Part shown: in pieces, positions 27,265 to 37,408 of the stretch
Layout of the letters: each line of letters begins with the position of its first letter
Numbering within the stretch: the first letter of the stretch is position 1
From: Chaunax sp. Z400
Lineage: Eukaryota; Chordata; Actinopteri; Lophiiformes; Chaunacidae
NCBI GenBank assembly: GCA_037577475.1
Contig: CM075188.1
Coordinates: forward strand, 4,348,001 to 4,412,000
Reading direction: 5' to 3'
Length of the DNA stretch: 64,000 nucleotides
Notes under the pieces: model-generated
What the model was told of the DNA's origin: nothing
Seen by the model: the letters and a program-made list of their open reading frames with translations, nothing else
Database searches by the model: none
Made by a program: the position numbers and the translations under genes

Positions 27265-27282
27265 TGACGTCACGCCACGTCA
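27265..27282. promoter_or_regulatory. CRE plus UPRE-like site, spacer 1
   Basis: TGACGTCA at 27265-27272 is the perfect palindromic CRE bound by the CREB/ATF family. Two bases later CCACGTCA (27275-27282) reads TGACGTGG on the minus strand, which matches the UPRE consensus of XBP1/ATF6 and is also a CRE half-site. The same pair occurs at 33253, 40223 and 44846. A perfect 8-bp match alone is not strong evidence, but it is conserved in all copies inside a CpG-rich core with other promoter motifs. Occupancy is unknown. Confidence 0.5.
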
Positions 27283-27309
27283 TGAACACGCCAAGTAGCA
27301 ACTGCAACA

Positions 27310-27324
27310 TAGCAACTGTTGCTA
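27310..27324. promoter_or_regulatory. TAGCAAC/GTTGCTA palindrome, RFX-like
   Basis: TAGCAACTGTTGCTA has perfect 7-bp inverted arms around one central base. GTTGC and GCAAC are RFX X-box half-sites, and two further GCAAC half-sites lie just upstream (27296-27308). The half-sites are in the opposite order to a classical X-box, and the partial X-box GTTGCTAGGTAC at 27318 lacks a full right half. RFX binding is therefore only a possibility. The palindrome is conserved in the other spacer copies. Confidence 0.35.
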
Positions 27325-27392
27325 GGTACAGAATGCGTCCTTAGTTTCCATCCCTTCTGTTTTTGTGTCGTTGAGACTTCAATCTCCCTCAC

Positions 27393-27478
27393 CCTGAGTC
27401 AATCGGCAGCCCCGATAGTTCATTTATCGCTGTTACGCTGCGGCTAACGCTAACATCACATAACTTCCGGTTATCCAT
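27393..27478 (-). other. Possible first exon with splice donor (unproven)
   Basis: On the minus strand an ATG at 27478 (context CTGAATGG, G at +4 but T at -3) opens a 29-codon frame beginning MDNRKLCDVS and ending in TGA at 27389. Just before that stop lies CAGG|GTGAGG, a good match to a vertebrate 5' splice donor, with its GT at 27392-27391. An exon ending at 27393 would splice before reaching the stop. The segment lies directly beside the ETS pair. It could equally be 5' UTR of a first exon, or chance. I do not recognise the peptide. The segment is present in the other three copies at the same relative place. Confidence 0.25.
27395..27401. promoter_or_regulatory. AP-1 site, spacer 1
   Basis: TGAGTCA is an exact AP-1 (TRE) heptamer. 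It overlaps the last bases of the candidate minus-strand exon and lies 3 bp from its putative splice donor, so it may simply be transcribed sequence. It is present in all four spacers. Confidence 0.3.
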
Positions 27479-27513
27479 TCAGAGTGGTTTTATTCTGAAA
27501 ACACACTTCCGGT
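27463..27513 (-). promoter_or_regulatory. Paired ETS/GABP sites, spacer 1
   Basis: ACTTCCGGT occurs at 27463-27471 and 27505-27513. On the minus strand both read ACCGGAAGT, the consensus for ETS factors such as GABPA/ELK. They are 42 bp apart, in the same orientation, in the CpG-richest part of the spacer. Paired ETS sites near the start site are typical of TATA-less CpG promoters in vertebrates. The same pair occurs at +5,988, +12,958 and +17,581. Confidence 0.5.
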
Positions 27514-27784
27514 ATGTTCGTTCTCGGAGTTTCGCAGCTCAATTAACAGCGACAGCAACATTTATCCTTTACCTTTAAACAACCGAAACTATTAAAATAC
27601 ATAACAAATAGCAAACACAACAGTAAATGAGATACTTATATTGGCATTCACGCTCAGTCCACTTGCAACAACCGTGTATAACTTAATACTTTAACTCAAA
27701 TACGTGACGAGCTGCTGAACACATCTGAAAGAGTTCAACACTGCACTGTATGTTAACAGACTCAGTGCACAGATGGGACGGCGC

Positions 27785-27793
27785 AACCAATAG
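27785..27793 (+). promoter_or_regulatory. NF-Y CCAAT box, spacer 1
   Basis: AACCAATAG fits the NF-Y consensus including flanking bases. It lies about 270 bp from the ETS pair, which is farther than the usual 60-100 bp from a start site, so it may belong to a different start or be inactive. Copies are at 33773, 40743 and 45366. Confidence 0.35.
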
Positions 27794-27825
27794 GAATACA
27801 GCACTGAATGGGTCATTAAACAGCT

Positions 27826-27831
27826 AATAAA
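27826..27831 (+). other. AATAAA hexamer, spacer 1
   Basis: Canonical polyadenylation hexamer on the plus strand in the AT-rich right third of the spacer. No clear GT-rich downstream element follows, so use as a poly(A) signal is unproven. Copies are at 33814, 40784 and 45407. A minus-strand AATAAA is also present (TTTATT at 27489-27494). Confidence 0.25.
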
Positions 27832-27910
27832 ATAGAAAAGCGCTATTTAACAACAAGATTATCTTTGAGGCCTTTTCTACACTATAACTGTGGCTGAAGT
27901 TAAATCATTT

Positions 27911-28387
27911 TCAGCAATCTGAGGAGAAATTTTGACTATTTACACAGTGCCTTTGCTCAATTTTTTTGAGATACAAATGCTGATGAGAAAAGGCAATCCA
28001 CACAAATCCAATTGCTGATCGGAGGATGCAATCCACAGAAATCCAGATGCTAATGTGAGCAGGTGATCCATAGAAATACAAATGCTGATGCGAGCAAACG
28101 ATCAATAGAAATCTAGATGCTGAGGTGAGCAGAAGATCCATAGAAATACAAATGCTGATGTGAGCAGGTGATCCATAGAACTTGAAATGCTGATCCGAGC
28201 CGGTGATCAATAGATAACCAGATGCTAATGTGAGAAGGCGATCGATAGAAATAAGAAACGCTGATCTGAGAAGGTGATCCATAGAAATACAAATGCTGAG
28301 TTTAGCAGAAGATCCATAGAAATACAAATGGTGATCTGAGCAGGCGATCAATAGAAATACAAATGCTGATCTGAAAATATGTTCCAT
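27911..28387 (-). other. Open frame joining satellite to spacer 1 edge
   Basis: A minus-strand frame of 158 codons. The first ~140 are satellite-derived. The last residues, KKIEQRHCVNSQNFSSDC, come from the spacer edge, with a stop at about 27911. Shorter versions (99 codons, same tail) exist at 40869-41168 and 45492-45791. I consider it fortuitous, but it is the only frame that crosses the boundary. Confidence 0.15.
27968..28045. repeat. Degenerate right-edge monomers of spacer 1
   Basis: The satellite resumes as ATACAAATGCTGATGAGAAA, then AGGCAATCCACACAAATCC and TCGGAGGATGCAATCCACAG, before regular monomers return near 28045. The same degenerate series follows spacers 2, 3 and 4 (33956, 40926, 45549). 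It is preceded by a T7 tract inside a short CTCAA/TTGAG inverted repeat (27953-27967). Confidence 0.75.
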
Positions 28388-29063
28388 AGAAATACAAATG
28401 CTGAGTGAGCGAACGATCGATAGAATACAAATGCTGATGTGAGCGAACGATCAATAGATATCCAGATGCTGATGTGAGCAGGCGATCCATATAAAAAAAA
28501 AACGCTGTTGTGATTAGGCAATCGATTGAAATAAAAAACGCTGATCTGAGCAGGCGATCAATAGAATTCCAGATGCTGATCCGAGCAGGTGATTCACAGA
28601 AATCCAAAAATGCTAATGTGAGCAGGTGATCCATAGAAATCCAAATGAAGATGTGAGCGAACGATCAATAGATATCCAGATGCTTATGTGAGCAGGTGAT
28701 CAATAGAAATCCTAATGCTAATGTGAGCAGGTGATCCATAGAAATCCAGATGCTGATGCGAGCAAACGATCAATAGAAATCTAGATGCTGAGGTGAGCAG
28801 AAGACCCATTGAAATACAAATGGTGATGTGAACATGTGATCCATAGAAATCCAGATGCTGATTCGAGCGAACAATCAATAGAAATAAAAATGCTGATCTG
28901 AGCAGGCAATCAATAGAAATACAAATGCTGATCTGAAAATGTGATCCATAGAAATACAAATGCTGATGTGAGCAAACGACCAATAGAAATACAAATGCTG
29001 AGTGAGCGAACGATCGATAGAATACAAATGCTGATGTGAGCGAACGATCAATAGATATCCAGA
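28070..29063. repeat. 1,472-bp higher-order unit, copy 3 (right part)
   Basis: Enters the unit just after the right edge of spacer 1. From about 28250 it matches the 22.8-23.6 kb DNA at an offset of 5,464 bp. This is the only place where a spacer right flank is not followed by the 34.06-35.5 kb type of DNA. Confidence 0.75.
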
Positions 29064-30535
29064 TGCTGATGTGAGTGAATGATCAATAGAAATCCAGATG
29101 CTAATGTGAGCAGGGTACCCACAGAAATCCAGCTGCTGATGTGAGCGAACGATCAATAGAAATACAAATGCTGATGTGAGCAGGCAATCCATAGAAATCC
29201 AGATACTGATGTAAGTGAATGATCAATAGAAATACAAATGCTGATGTGAGCAGGCGATCCATAGAAATCCAGATACTGATGTAAGGGAATGATCAATAGA
29301 AATACAAACGCTGATCTGAGAAGGTGATCCATAGAAATACAAATTCTGATGTGAACAGTTGATCAATAGAAATCCAGATGCTGATGTGAGCAGATTATCC
29401 GTAGAAATCCAGATGCTGATGTGAGCAGATGATCCGTAGAAATCCAGATGCTGATGTGAGCAGGTGATCCATATAACTTGAAATGCTGATGTGAGCAGAT
29501 GATCAATAGATATCCATATGCTAATGTGAGAAGGCGATCGATAGAAATAAGAAACGCTGATCAGAGCAGGCGATCCATAGAAATCTAGATGCTGAGGTGA
29601 GCAGAAGATCCATAGAAATACAAATGCTGATGTGAGCAGGTGATCCATAGAACTTGAAATGCTGATCTGCGCCGGTGATCAATAGATATCCAGATGCTAA
29701 TGTGAGAAGGCGATCGATAGAAATAAGAAACGCTGATCTGAGAAGGTGATCCATAGAAATACAAATGCTGAGTTTAGCAGAAGATCCATAGAAATACAAA
29801 TGGTGATCTGAGCAGGCGATCAATAGAAATACAAATGCTGATCTGAAAATATGTTCCATAGAAATACAAATGCTGAGTGAGCGAACGATCGATAGAATAC
29901 AAATGCTGATGTGAGCGAACGATCAATAGATATCCAGATGCTGATGTGAGCAGGCGATCCATATAAAAAAAAAACGCTGTTGTGATTAGGCAATCGATTG
30001 AAATAAAAAACGCTGATCTGAGCAGGCGATCAATAGAATTCCAGATGCTGATCCGAGCAGGTGATTCACAGAAATCCAAAAATGCTAATGTGAGCAGGTG
30101 ATCCATAGAAATCCAAATGAAGATGTGAGCGAACGATCAATAGATATCCAGATGCTTATGTGAGCAGGTGATCAATAGAAATCCTAATGCTAATGTGAGC
30201 AGGTGATCCATAGAAATCCAGATGCTGATGCGAGCAAACGATCAATAGAAATCTAGATGCTGAGGTGAGCAGAAGACCCATTGAAATACAAATGGTGATG
30301 TGAACATGTGATCCATAGAAATCCAGATGCTGATTCGAGCGAACAATCAATAGAAATAAAAATGCTGATCTGAGCAGGCGATCAATAGAAATACAAATGC
30401 TGATCTGAAAATGTGATCCATAGAAATACAAATGCTGATGTGAGCAAACGACCAATAGAAATACAAATGCTGAGTGAGCGAACGATCGATAGAATACAAA
30501 TGCTGATGTGAGCGAACGACCAATAGATATCCAGA
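29064..30535. repeat. 1,472-bp higher-order unit, copy 4
   Basis: Full unit, 5,464 bp after copy 2 at 23600. It has GTAAGTGAATG at 29212 where others have GTAAGGGAATG. Confidence 0.8.
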
Positions 30536-32960
30536 TGCTGATGTGAGCAGGCGATCGATTGAAATAAAAGACGCTGATCTGAGCAGGCGATCTATAGAAT
30601 TCCGGATGCTGATTCGAGCAGGTGATTCACAGAAATCCAAATGAAGATGTGAGCGAACGATCAATAGATATCCAGATGCTTATGTGAGCAGGTGATCAAT
30701 AGAAATCCTAATGCTAATGTGAGCAGGTGATCCACAGAAATCCAGATGCTGATGCGAGCAAACGATCAATAGAAATCTAGATGCTGAGGTGAGCAGAAGA
30801 TCCATTGAAATACAAATGCTGATGTGAACATGTGATCAATAGAAATCCAGATGCTAATGTGAGCAGGTGATCCACAGAAATCCAGATGCTGATGCGAGCA
30901 AACGATCAATAGAAATCTAGATGCTGATGTGAGCAGATGATCCGTAGAAATACAAACGCTGATTAGAGCAGGCGATCAATAGAAATACAAATGCTGATCT
31001 GGACATGTGATCCACACGAATACAAATGCTGATGCGAGCAAACGATCAACAGAAATCTAGATGCTGATGTGAGCAGATGATCCGTAGAAATACAAATGCT
31101 GATACGAGCCAACAATCAATAGAAATACAAATGCTGATACGAGCAGGCAATCAATAGAAATACAAATGCTGATCTGAACATGTGATCATAGAAATACAAA
31201 TGCTGATGTGAGCGAACGATCAATAGAAATCAAAATGCTGTTGTGAGCAAATGATCAATAGAAAGCCAGATGCTAATGTAAGCAGGTAATCCACAGAAAT
31301 CCACCTGCTGATGTGAGCGAACGATCAATAGAAAGACAAATGCTGATGTGAGCAGGTGATCCATAGAACTTGAAATGCTGATCTGAGCAGGTGATCAATA
31401 GATATCCAGATGCTAATGTGAGAAGGCGATCGATAGAAATAAGAAACGCTGATCTGAGAAGTTGATCCATAGAAATACAAATGCTGATGTGAACAGGGGA
31501 TCCATAGAAATCCAGATGCAAATCGGAGCAGGCGATCCATAGATATAAAAATGCTGATGTGAGCTAACGATTAATAGAAAACCAGATGCTGATGTGAGCG
31601 GGTGATCAATAGAAATACAAATACTGATGTGAGCGAACGATCAATAGAAATACAAATGCTGGTGTGAGCAAACGATCAATAGATATCTAGATGCTGATGA
31701 GAGCAGGCAATCCATAGAAGAAAAAAAAACGATGTTGTGATTAGGCAATTGATTGAAATAAAAAACGCTGATCTGAGCAGGCGATCTATAGAATTCCAGA
31801 TGCTGATCCAAGCAGGTGATTCACAGAAATCCAAATACTAATGTGAGCAGGTGATCCATAGAAATCCAAATGAAGATGTGAGAGAGCGATCAATAGATAT
31901 CCAGATGCATATGTGAGCAGGTGATCAATAGAAATCCTACTGCTAATATGAGCAGGTGATCCACAGAAATCCAGATGCTGATGCGAGCAAACGATCAATA
32001 GAATTCTAGATGCTGAGGTGAGCAGAAGATCGATTGAAATACAAATGCTGATCTGAGCAGGCGATGAATAGAAATACAAATGCTGATCTGAAAATGTGAT
32101 TCACAGAAATCCAGATGCTAATCTGGACATGTGATCCATAAAAACACAAATGCTGATGTGAGCGAACGATCAATAGAAATCAAAATGCTGATGTGAGCGA
32201 ACGATCAATAGAAATCCAGATACTGATGTAAGGGAATGATCAATAGAAATACAAATGCTGATGTGAGCGAACGATCAATAGAAATACAAATGCTGATGTG
32301 AACGAACGATCAATAGATATCCAGATGCTGATGTGAGCAGGCGATCCATATAAAAAAAACGCTGTTGTGATTAGGCAATCGATTGAAATAAAAAACGCTG
32401 ATCCGAGCAGGCGATCTTTAGAATTCCAGATGCTGATCCGAGCAGGTGATTCACAGAAATCCAAATGAAGATGTGAGCGAACGATCAATAGATATCCAGA
32501 TGCTTATGTGAGCAGGTGATCAATAGAAATCCATATGCTAATGTGAGCAGGTGATCCATAGAAATCCAGATGCTGATGCGAGTGAACGATCAATAGAAAT
32601 CTAGATGCTGAGGTGAGCAGAAGATCCATAGAAATACAAATGCTGATGTGAGCAGGTGATCCATAGAACTTGAAATGCTGATCCGAGCCGGTGATCAATA
32701 GATATCCAGATGCTAATGTGAGAAGGCGATCGATAGAAATAAGAAACGCTGATCTGAGAAGGTAAGCCATAAAAATACAAATGCTGATGTGAGCGAACGA
32801 TCAATAGAAATCAAGATGCTGATGTGAGCGAACAATCAATAGAAATCCAGATAATGATGTGAGCGAACAATCCATAGAAATACAAATGCTGTTGCGAGAG
32901 ATCCATAAAAGTAGAGACTGAGCGATCCATTGAAATACATTTGCTGCAGCTAGCGAGCAA

Positions 32961-33955
32961 GCAATACACAGAAAAACAGCAGAAAACTGTGTTGTTGTGA
33001 CTCTAAGCTAGCATACACACATACAGTATACTACGTTAGTACCCACTGTGTCCTGGACCCTGGTGCCCTTGTTACAACTTCTGTAGCGAGCCATCACTCC
33101 ATAGTTTAAGTCTGTTGTGATGTGTCTCTTTGCCTGGAACAGAAAAAAAACTTCTGCTTTGGAAACGAATCTGCTGATTTGTTCATATACATACTGACAG
33201 TTGAGTTTTATATGCCTTCTAAATCAAAGTACAATGTGTGAAAGGGTGCGTATGACGTCACGCCACGTCATGAACACGCCAAGTAGCAACTGCAACATAG
33301 CAACTGTTGCTAGGTACAGAATGCGTCCTTAGTTTCCATCCCTTCTGTTTTTGTGTCGTTGAGACTTCAATCTCCCTCACCCTGAGTCAATCGGCAGCCC
33401 CGATAGTTCATTTATCGCTGTTACGCTGCGGCTAACGCTAACATCACATAACTTCCGGTTATCCATTCAGAGTGGTTTTATTCTGAAAACACACTTCCGG
33501 TATGTTCGTTCTCGGAGTTTCGCAGCTCAATTAACAGCGACAGCAACATTTATCCTTTACCTTTAAACAACCGAAACTATTAAAATACATAACAAATAGC
33601 AAACACAACAGTAAATGAGATACTTATATTGGCATTCACGCTCAGTCCACTTGCAACAACCGTGTATAACTTAATACTTTAACTCAAATACGTGACGAGC
33701 TGCTGAACACATCTGAAAGAGTTCAACACTGCACTGTATGTTAACAGACTCAGTGCACAGATGGGACGGCGCAACCAATAGGAATACAGCACTGAATGGG
33801 TCATTAAACAGCTAATAAAATAGAAAAGCGCTATTTAACAACAAGATTATCTTTGAGGCTTTTTCTACACTATAACTGTGGCTGAAGTTAAATCATTTTC
33901 AGCAATCTGAGGAGAAATTTTGACTATTTACACAGTGCCTTTGCTCAATTTTTTT
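32961..33955. other. Non-satellite spacer, copy 2 (promoter-like)
   Basis: Copy of the 26973 spacer at an offset of 5,988 bp. It reads GAGGCTTTTTC near 33856 where the other three copies have GAGGCCTTTTC, and shares CTCGGAG with copy 1 near 33511. The CRE is at 33253-33260, the ETS pair at 33451-33501, the CCAAT box at 33773-33781 and AATAAA at 33814-33819. No gene is recognisable. Confidence 0.85.
33253..33501. promoter_or_regulatory. Promoter-like core, spacer 2
   Basis: Contains CRE (33253-33260), UPRE-like CCACGTCA (33263-33270), RFX-like palindrome (33298-33312), AP-1 (33383-33389) and two ETS sites (33451-33459, 33493-33501), with the same order and spacing as spacer 1. The possible minus-strand exon is at 33381-33466. 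I found no substitution inside any of these motifs relative to copy 1. Confidence 0.45.
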
Positions 33956-35690
33956 GAGATACAAATGCTGATGAGAAAAGGCAATCCACACAAATCCAAT
34001 TGCTGATCGGAGGATGCAATCCACAGAAATCCAGATGCTAATGTGAGCAGGTGATCCCTAGAAATACAAATGCTGATCTGAGCAGGCGATTAATAGAAAT
34101 ACAAATGCTGATCTGAAAATGTGACTCACAGAAATCCAGATGCTAATGTGAGCAGGTGATCCATAGAAATCCAAATGCTGATGCGAGCAAACGATCAATA
34201 GAAATCCAAATACTGATGTGAGCAGATGATCCGTAGAAATACAAATGCTGATGTGAACATGTGATCAATAGAAGTCATGATGCAAATGTGAGCAGGTGTT
34301 CCATAGAAATCCAGATACTGATGCGAGCAAACGATCAATAGAAATCTAGATAATGATATGAGCAGATGATCCGTAGAAATACAAATGCTGATACGAGCAA
34401 GCGATCAATAGAAATACAAATGCTGATCCGGACATGTGATCGATAAAAATACAAATGCTGACGTGAGCGAATGATCAATAGAAATCAAAATGCTGATGTG
34501 AGTGAATGATCAATAGAAATCCAGCTGCTGATGTGAGCGAACGATCAATAGAAAGACAGATGCTAATGTGAGCAAGTGACCCACAGAAATCCAGCTGCTG
34601 ATGTGAGCGAACGATCAATAGAAAGACAAATGCTGATGTGTGCAGGCGATCCATAGAACTTGAAATGCTGATCTGAGCAGGTGATCAATAGATATCCATA
34701 TGCTAATGTGAGAAGGCGATCGATAGAAATAAGAAACGCTGATCTGAGAAGGTGATCCATAGAAATACAAATTCTGATGTGAACAGGTGATCCATAGAAA
34801 TCCAGATGCTGATGTGAGCAGGTGATCCATATAACTTGAAATGCTGATCTGAGCAGGTGATCAATAGATATCCATATGCTAATGTGAGAAGGCGATCGAT
34901 GGAAATAAGAAACGCTGATCGGATCAGGCGATCAATAGAAATACAAATGCTGATAGTGAGCAGATGATCCGTAGAAATCCAGATGCTGATGTGAGCTAAC
35001 AATTAATGGAAAACCAGATGCTGATGTGAGCAGGTGATCAATAGAAATACAAATGCTGATGTGAGCGAACAATCGATAGAAATACAAATGCTGATGTGAG
35101 CAAAAGATCTATAGAAATACAAATGCCGAGTGAGCGAACGATCGATAGAAATACAAATGCTGATGTGAGCGAACGATCAATAGATATCCAGATGCTGATG
35201 TGAGCAGGCGATCCATATAAAAAAAAAAACGCTGTTGTGATTAGGCAATCGATTGAAATAAAAAACGCTGATCTGAGCAGGCGATCTATAAAATTCCAGA
35301 TGCTGATCCGAGCAGGTGATTCACAGAAATCCAAATGCTAATGTCAGCAGGAGATCCATAGAAATCCAAATGAAGATGTGAGAGAACGATCAATAGATAT
35401 ACAGATGCTAATGTGAGCAGGTGATCAATAGAAAGCTTAATGCTAATGTGAGCAGGTGATCCATAGAAATCCAGATGCTGATGCCAGCAAACGATCAATA
35501 GAAATCTAGATGCTGAGGTGAGCAGAAGATCCATTGAAATACAAATGCTGATGTGAACATGTGATCCATAGAAATCCAGATGCTGATGTGAGCAAATGAT
35601 CAATAGAAATCTAGATGCTGAGGTGAGCAGAAGATCCAAAGGAATACAAATGCTGATGTGAACATGTAATCCATAGAAATCCAGATGCTG

Positions 35691-37408
35691 ATGTGAGCAA
35701 ACGATCAATAGAAATCTAGATGCTGATGTGAGCAGATGATCCGTAGAAATACAAATGCTGATACGAGCCAACAATCAATAGAAATACAAATGCTGATACG
35801 AGCAGGCGATCAATAGAAATACAAATGCTGATCTGAACATGTGATCATAGAAATACAAATGCTGATGTGAGCGAACGATCAATAGAAATCAAAATGCTGT
35901 TGTGAGCAAATGATCAATAGAAATCCAGATTCTAATGTGAGCAGGTAATCCACAGAAATCCAGCTGCTGATGTGAGCGAACGATCAATAGAAAGACAAAT
36001 GCTGATGTGAGCAGGCGATCCATAGAAATCCAGATACTGATGTAAGGGAATGATCAATAGAAATACAAAAGCTGATGTGAGCAGGTGATCCATAGAACTC
36101 GAAATGCTGATCTGAGCAGGTGATCAATAGATATCCAGATGCTAATGTGAGAAGGCGATCGATAGAAATAAGGAACGCTGATCTGAGAAGGTGATCCATA
36201 GAAATCCAGATGCTGATCGGAGCAGGCGATCCATAGATATAAAAATGCTGATGTGAGCTAACGATTAATAGAAAACCAGATGCTGATGTGAGCAGGTGAT
36301 CAATAGAAATACAAATGCTGGTGTGAGCGAACGATCGATAGAAATAAAAATGCTGAGTGAGCGAACGATCAATAGATATGTAGATGATGATGTGAGCAGG
36401 CGATCAATAGAAATACAAATGCTGATCTGAACATGTGATCATAGAAATACAAATGCTGATGTGAGCGAACGATCAATAGAAATCAAAATGCTGTTGTGAG
36501 CAAATGATCAATAGAAAGCCAGATGCTAATGTAAGCAGGTAATCCACAGAAATCCACCTGCTGATGTGAGCGAACGATCAATAGAAAGACAAATGCTGAT
36601 GTGAGCAGGTGATCCATAGAACTTGAAATGCTGATCTGAGCAGGTGATCAATAGATATCCAGATGCTAATGTGAGAAGGCGATCGATAGAAATAAGAAAC
36701 GCTGATCTGAGAAGTTGATCCATAGAAATACAAATGCTGATGTGAACAGGGGATCCATAGAAATCCAGATGCAAATCGGAGCAGGCGATCCATAGATATA
36801 AAAATGCTGATGTGAGCTAACGATTAATAGAAAACCAGATGCTGATGTGAGCGGGTGATCAATAGAAATACAAATACTGATGTGAGCGAACGATCAATAG
36901 AAATACAAATGCTGGTGTGAGCAAACGATCAATAGATATCTAGATGCTGATGAGAGCAGGCGATCCATAGAAGAAAAAAAAACGATGTTGTGATTAGGCA
37001 ATTGCTTGAAATAAAAAACGCTGATCTGAGCAGGCGATCTATAGAATTCCAGATGCTGATCCAAGCAGGTGATTCACAGAAATCCAAATACTAATGTGAG
37101 CAGGTGATCCATAGAAATCCAAATGAAGATGTGAGAGAGCGATCAATAGATATCCAGATGCATATGTGAGCAGGTGATCAATAGAAATCCTACTGCTAAT
37201 ATGAGCAGGTGATCCACAGAAATCCAGATGCTGATGCGAGCAAACGATCAATAGAATTCTAGATGCTGAGGTGAGCAGAAGATCGATTGAAATACAAATG
37301 CTGATCTGAGCAGGCGATGAATAGAAATACAAATGCTGATCTGAAAATGTGATTCACAGAAATCCAGATGCTAATCTGGACATGTGATCCATAAAAACAC
37401 AAATGCTG
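35691..37408. repeat. 1,718-bp tandem unit, copy 1
   Basis: Starts at ATGTGAGCAAACGATCAATAG followed by the GATCCGTAG monomer. The same junction recurs 1,718 bp later at 37409. Contains a CGATGTTGTGATTAG A-rich module near 36985 with CAATTGCTTG. Confidence 0.85.

Larger units (their letters stand above)
26973..27967. other. Non-satellite spacer, copy 1 (promoter-like)
   Basis: About 1 kb of non-repetitive DNA interrupts the satellite. Its left third (to about 27250) has no feature I recognise. The middle (about 27260-27560) is CpG-rich, with about 19 CpG by hand count in 300 bp, and carries CRE, RFX-like, AP-1 and ETS motifs. The right third is AT-rich and holds an NF-Y CCAAT box and an AATAAA. 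No open frame of useful length, tRNA promoter box, LTR ends or transposase is visible. Three near-identical copies lie at 32961, 39931 and 44554. It looks like a captured or decayed CpG-type promoter with its surroundings. Function is inferred, not shown. Boundaries are good to about 20 bp because the flanking monomers are degenerate. Confidence 0.85.
24650..28069. repeat. Macro-unit segment around spacer 1
   Basis: Satellite left flank, spacer and right edge repeat at 30638-34057 at a constant offset of 5,988 bp. The left flank carries the A-rich subfamily with CGATGTTGTGATTAG (near 25741) and the CATATGTGAGCAGG / TACTGCTAATATGAGC monomers. Confidence 0.85.
27968..32960. repeat. 35-bp satellite array, block II
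   Basis: Same monomer family between spacer copies 1 and 2. After a degenerate right-hand edge (to about 28045) the array switches near 28070 into the 1,472-bp higher-order unit, which is also seen at 22-25 kb and 55-58 kb. From about 30638 it repeats block I from about 24650 at an offset of exactly 5,988 bp, running up to and through the next spacer. No genes are seen. Confidence 0.96.
30638..35560. repeat. Macro-unit around spacer 2
   Basis: Left part copies 24650-28069 (+5,988). From about 31200 to 35560 the whole unit recurs at about 38170-42530 (+6,970/6,971). It comprises about 1.7 kb of left satellite, 1 kb of spacer and 1.6 kb of right satellite. Confidence 0.85.

Noticed and set aside
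26973..27967. LTR retrotransposon or solo LTR
   Set aside because: No TG...CA termini, no TATA plus poly(A) arrangement in the expected order, no primer-binding site and no target-site duplication. The flanks are identical degenerate satellite in all copies.
26973..27967. SINE or tRNA-derived element
   Set aside because: I could not find A-box or B-box promoter sequences, nor an A-rich or simple-repeat tail at either end.
26973..27967. DNA transposon or MITE
   Set aside because: No terminal inverted repeats at the spacer ends; only small internal palindromes (27310-27324, 27953-27967).
27953..27967. Intrinsic terminator (CTCAA/TTGAG hairpin with T7)
   Set aside because: The arms are only 5 bp and AT-rich, the T run lies in the loop and not after the stem, and the context is eukaryotic.
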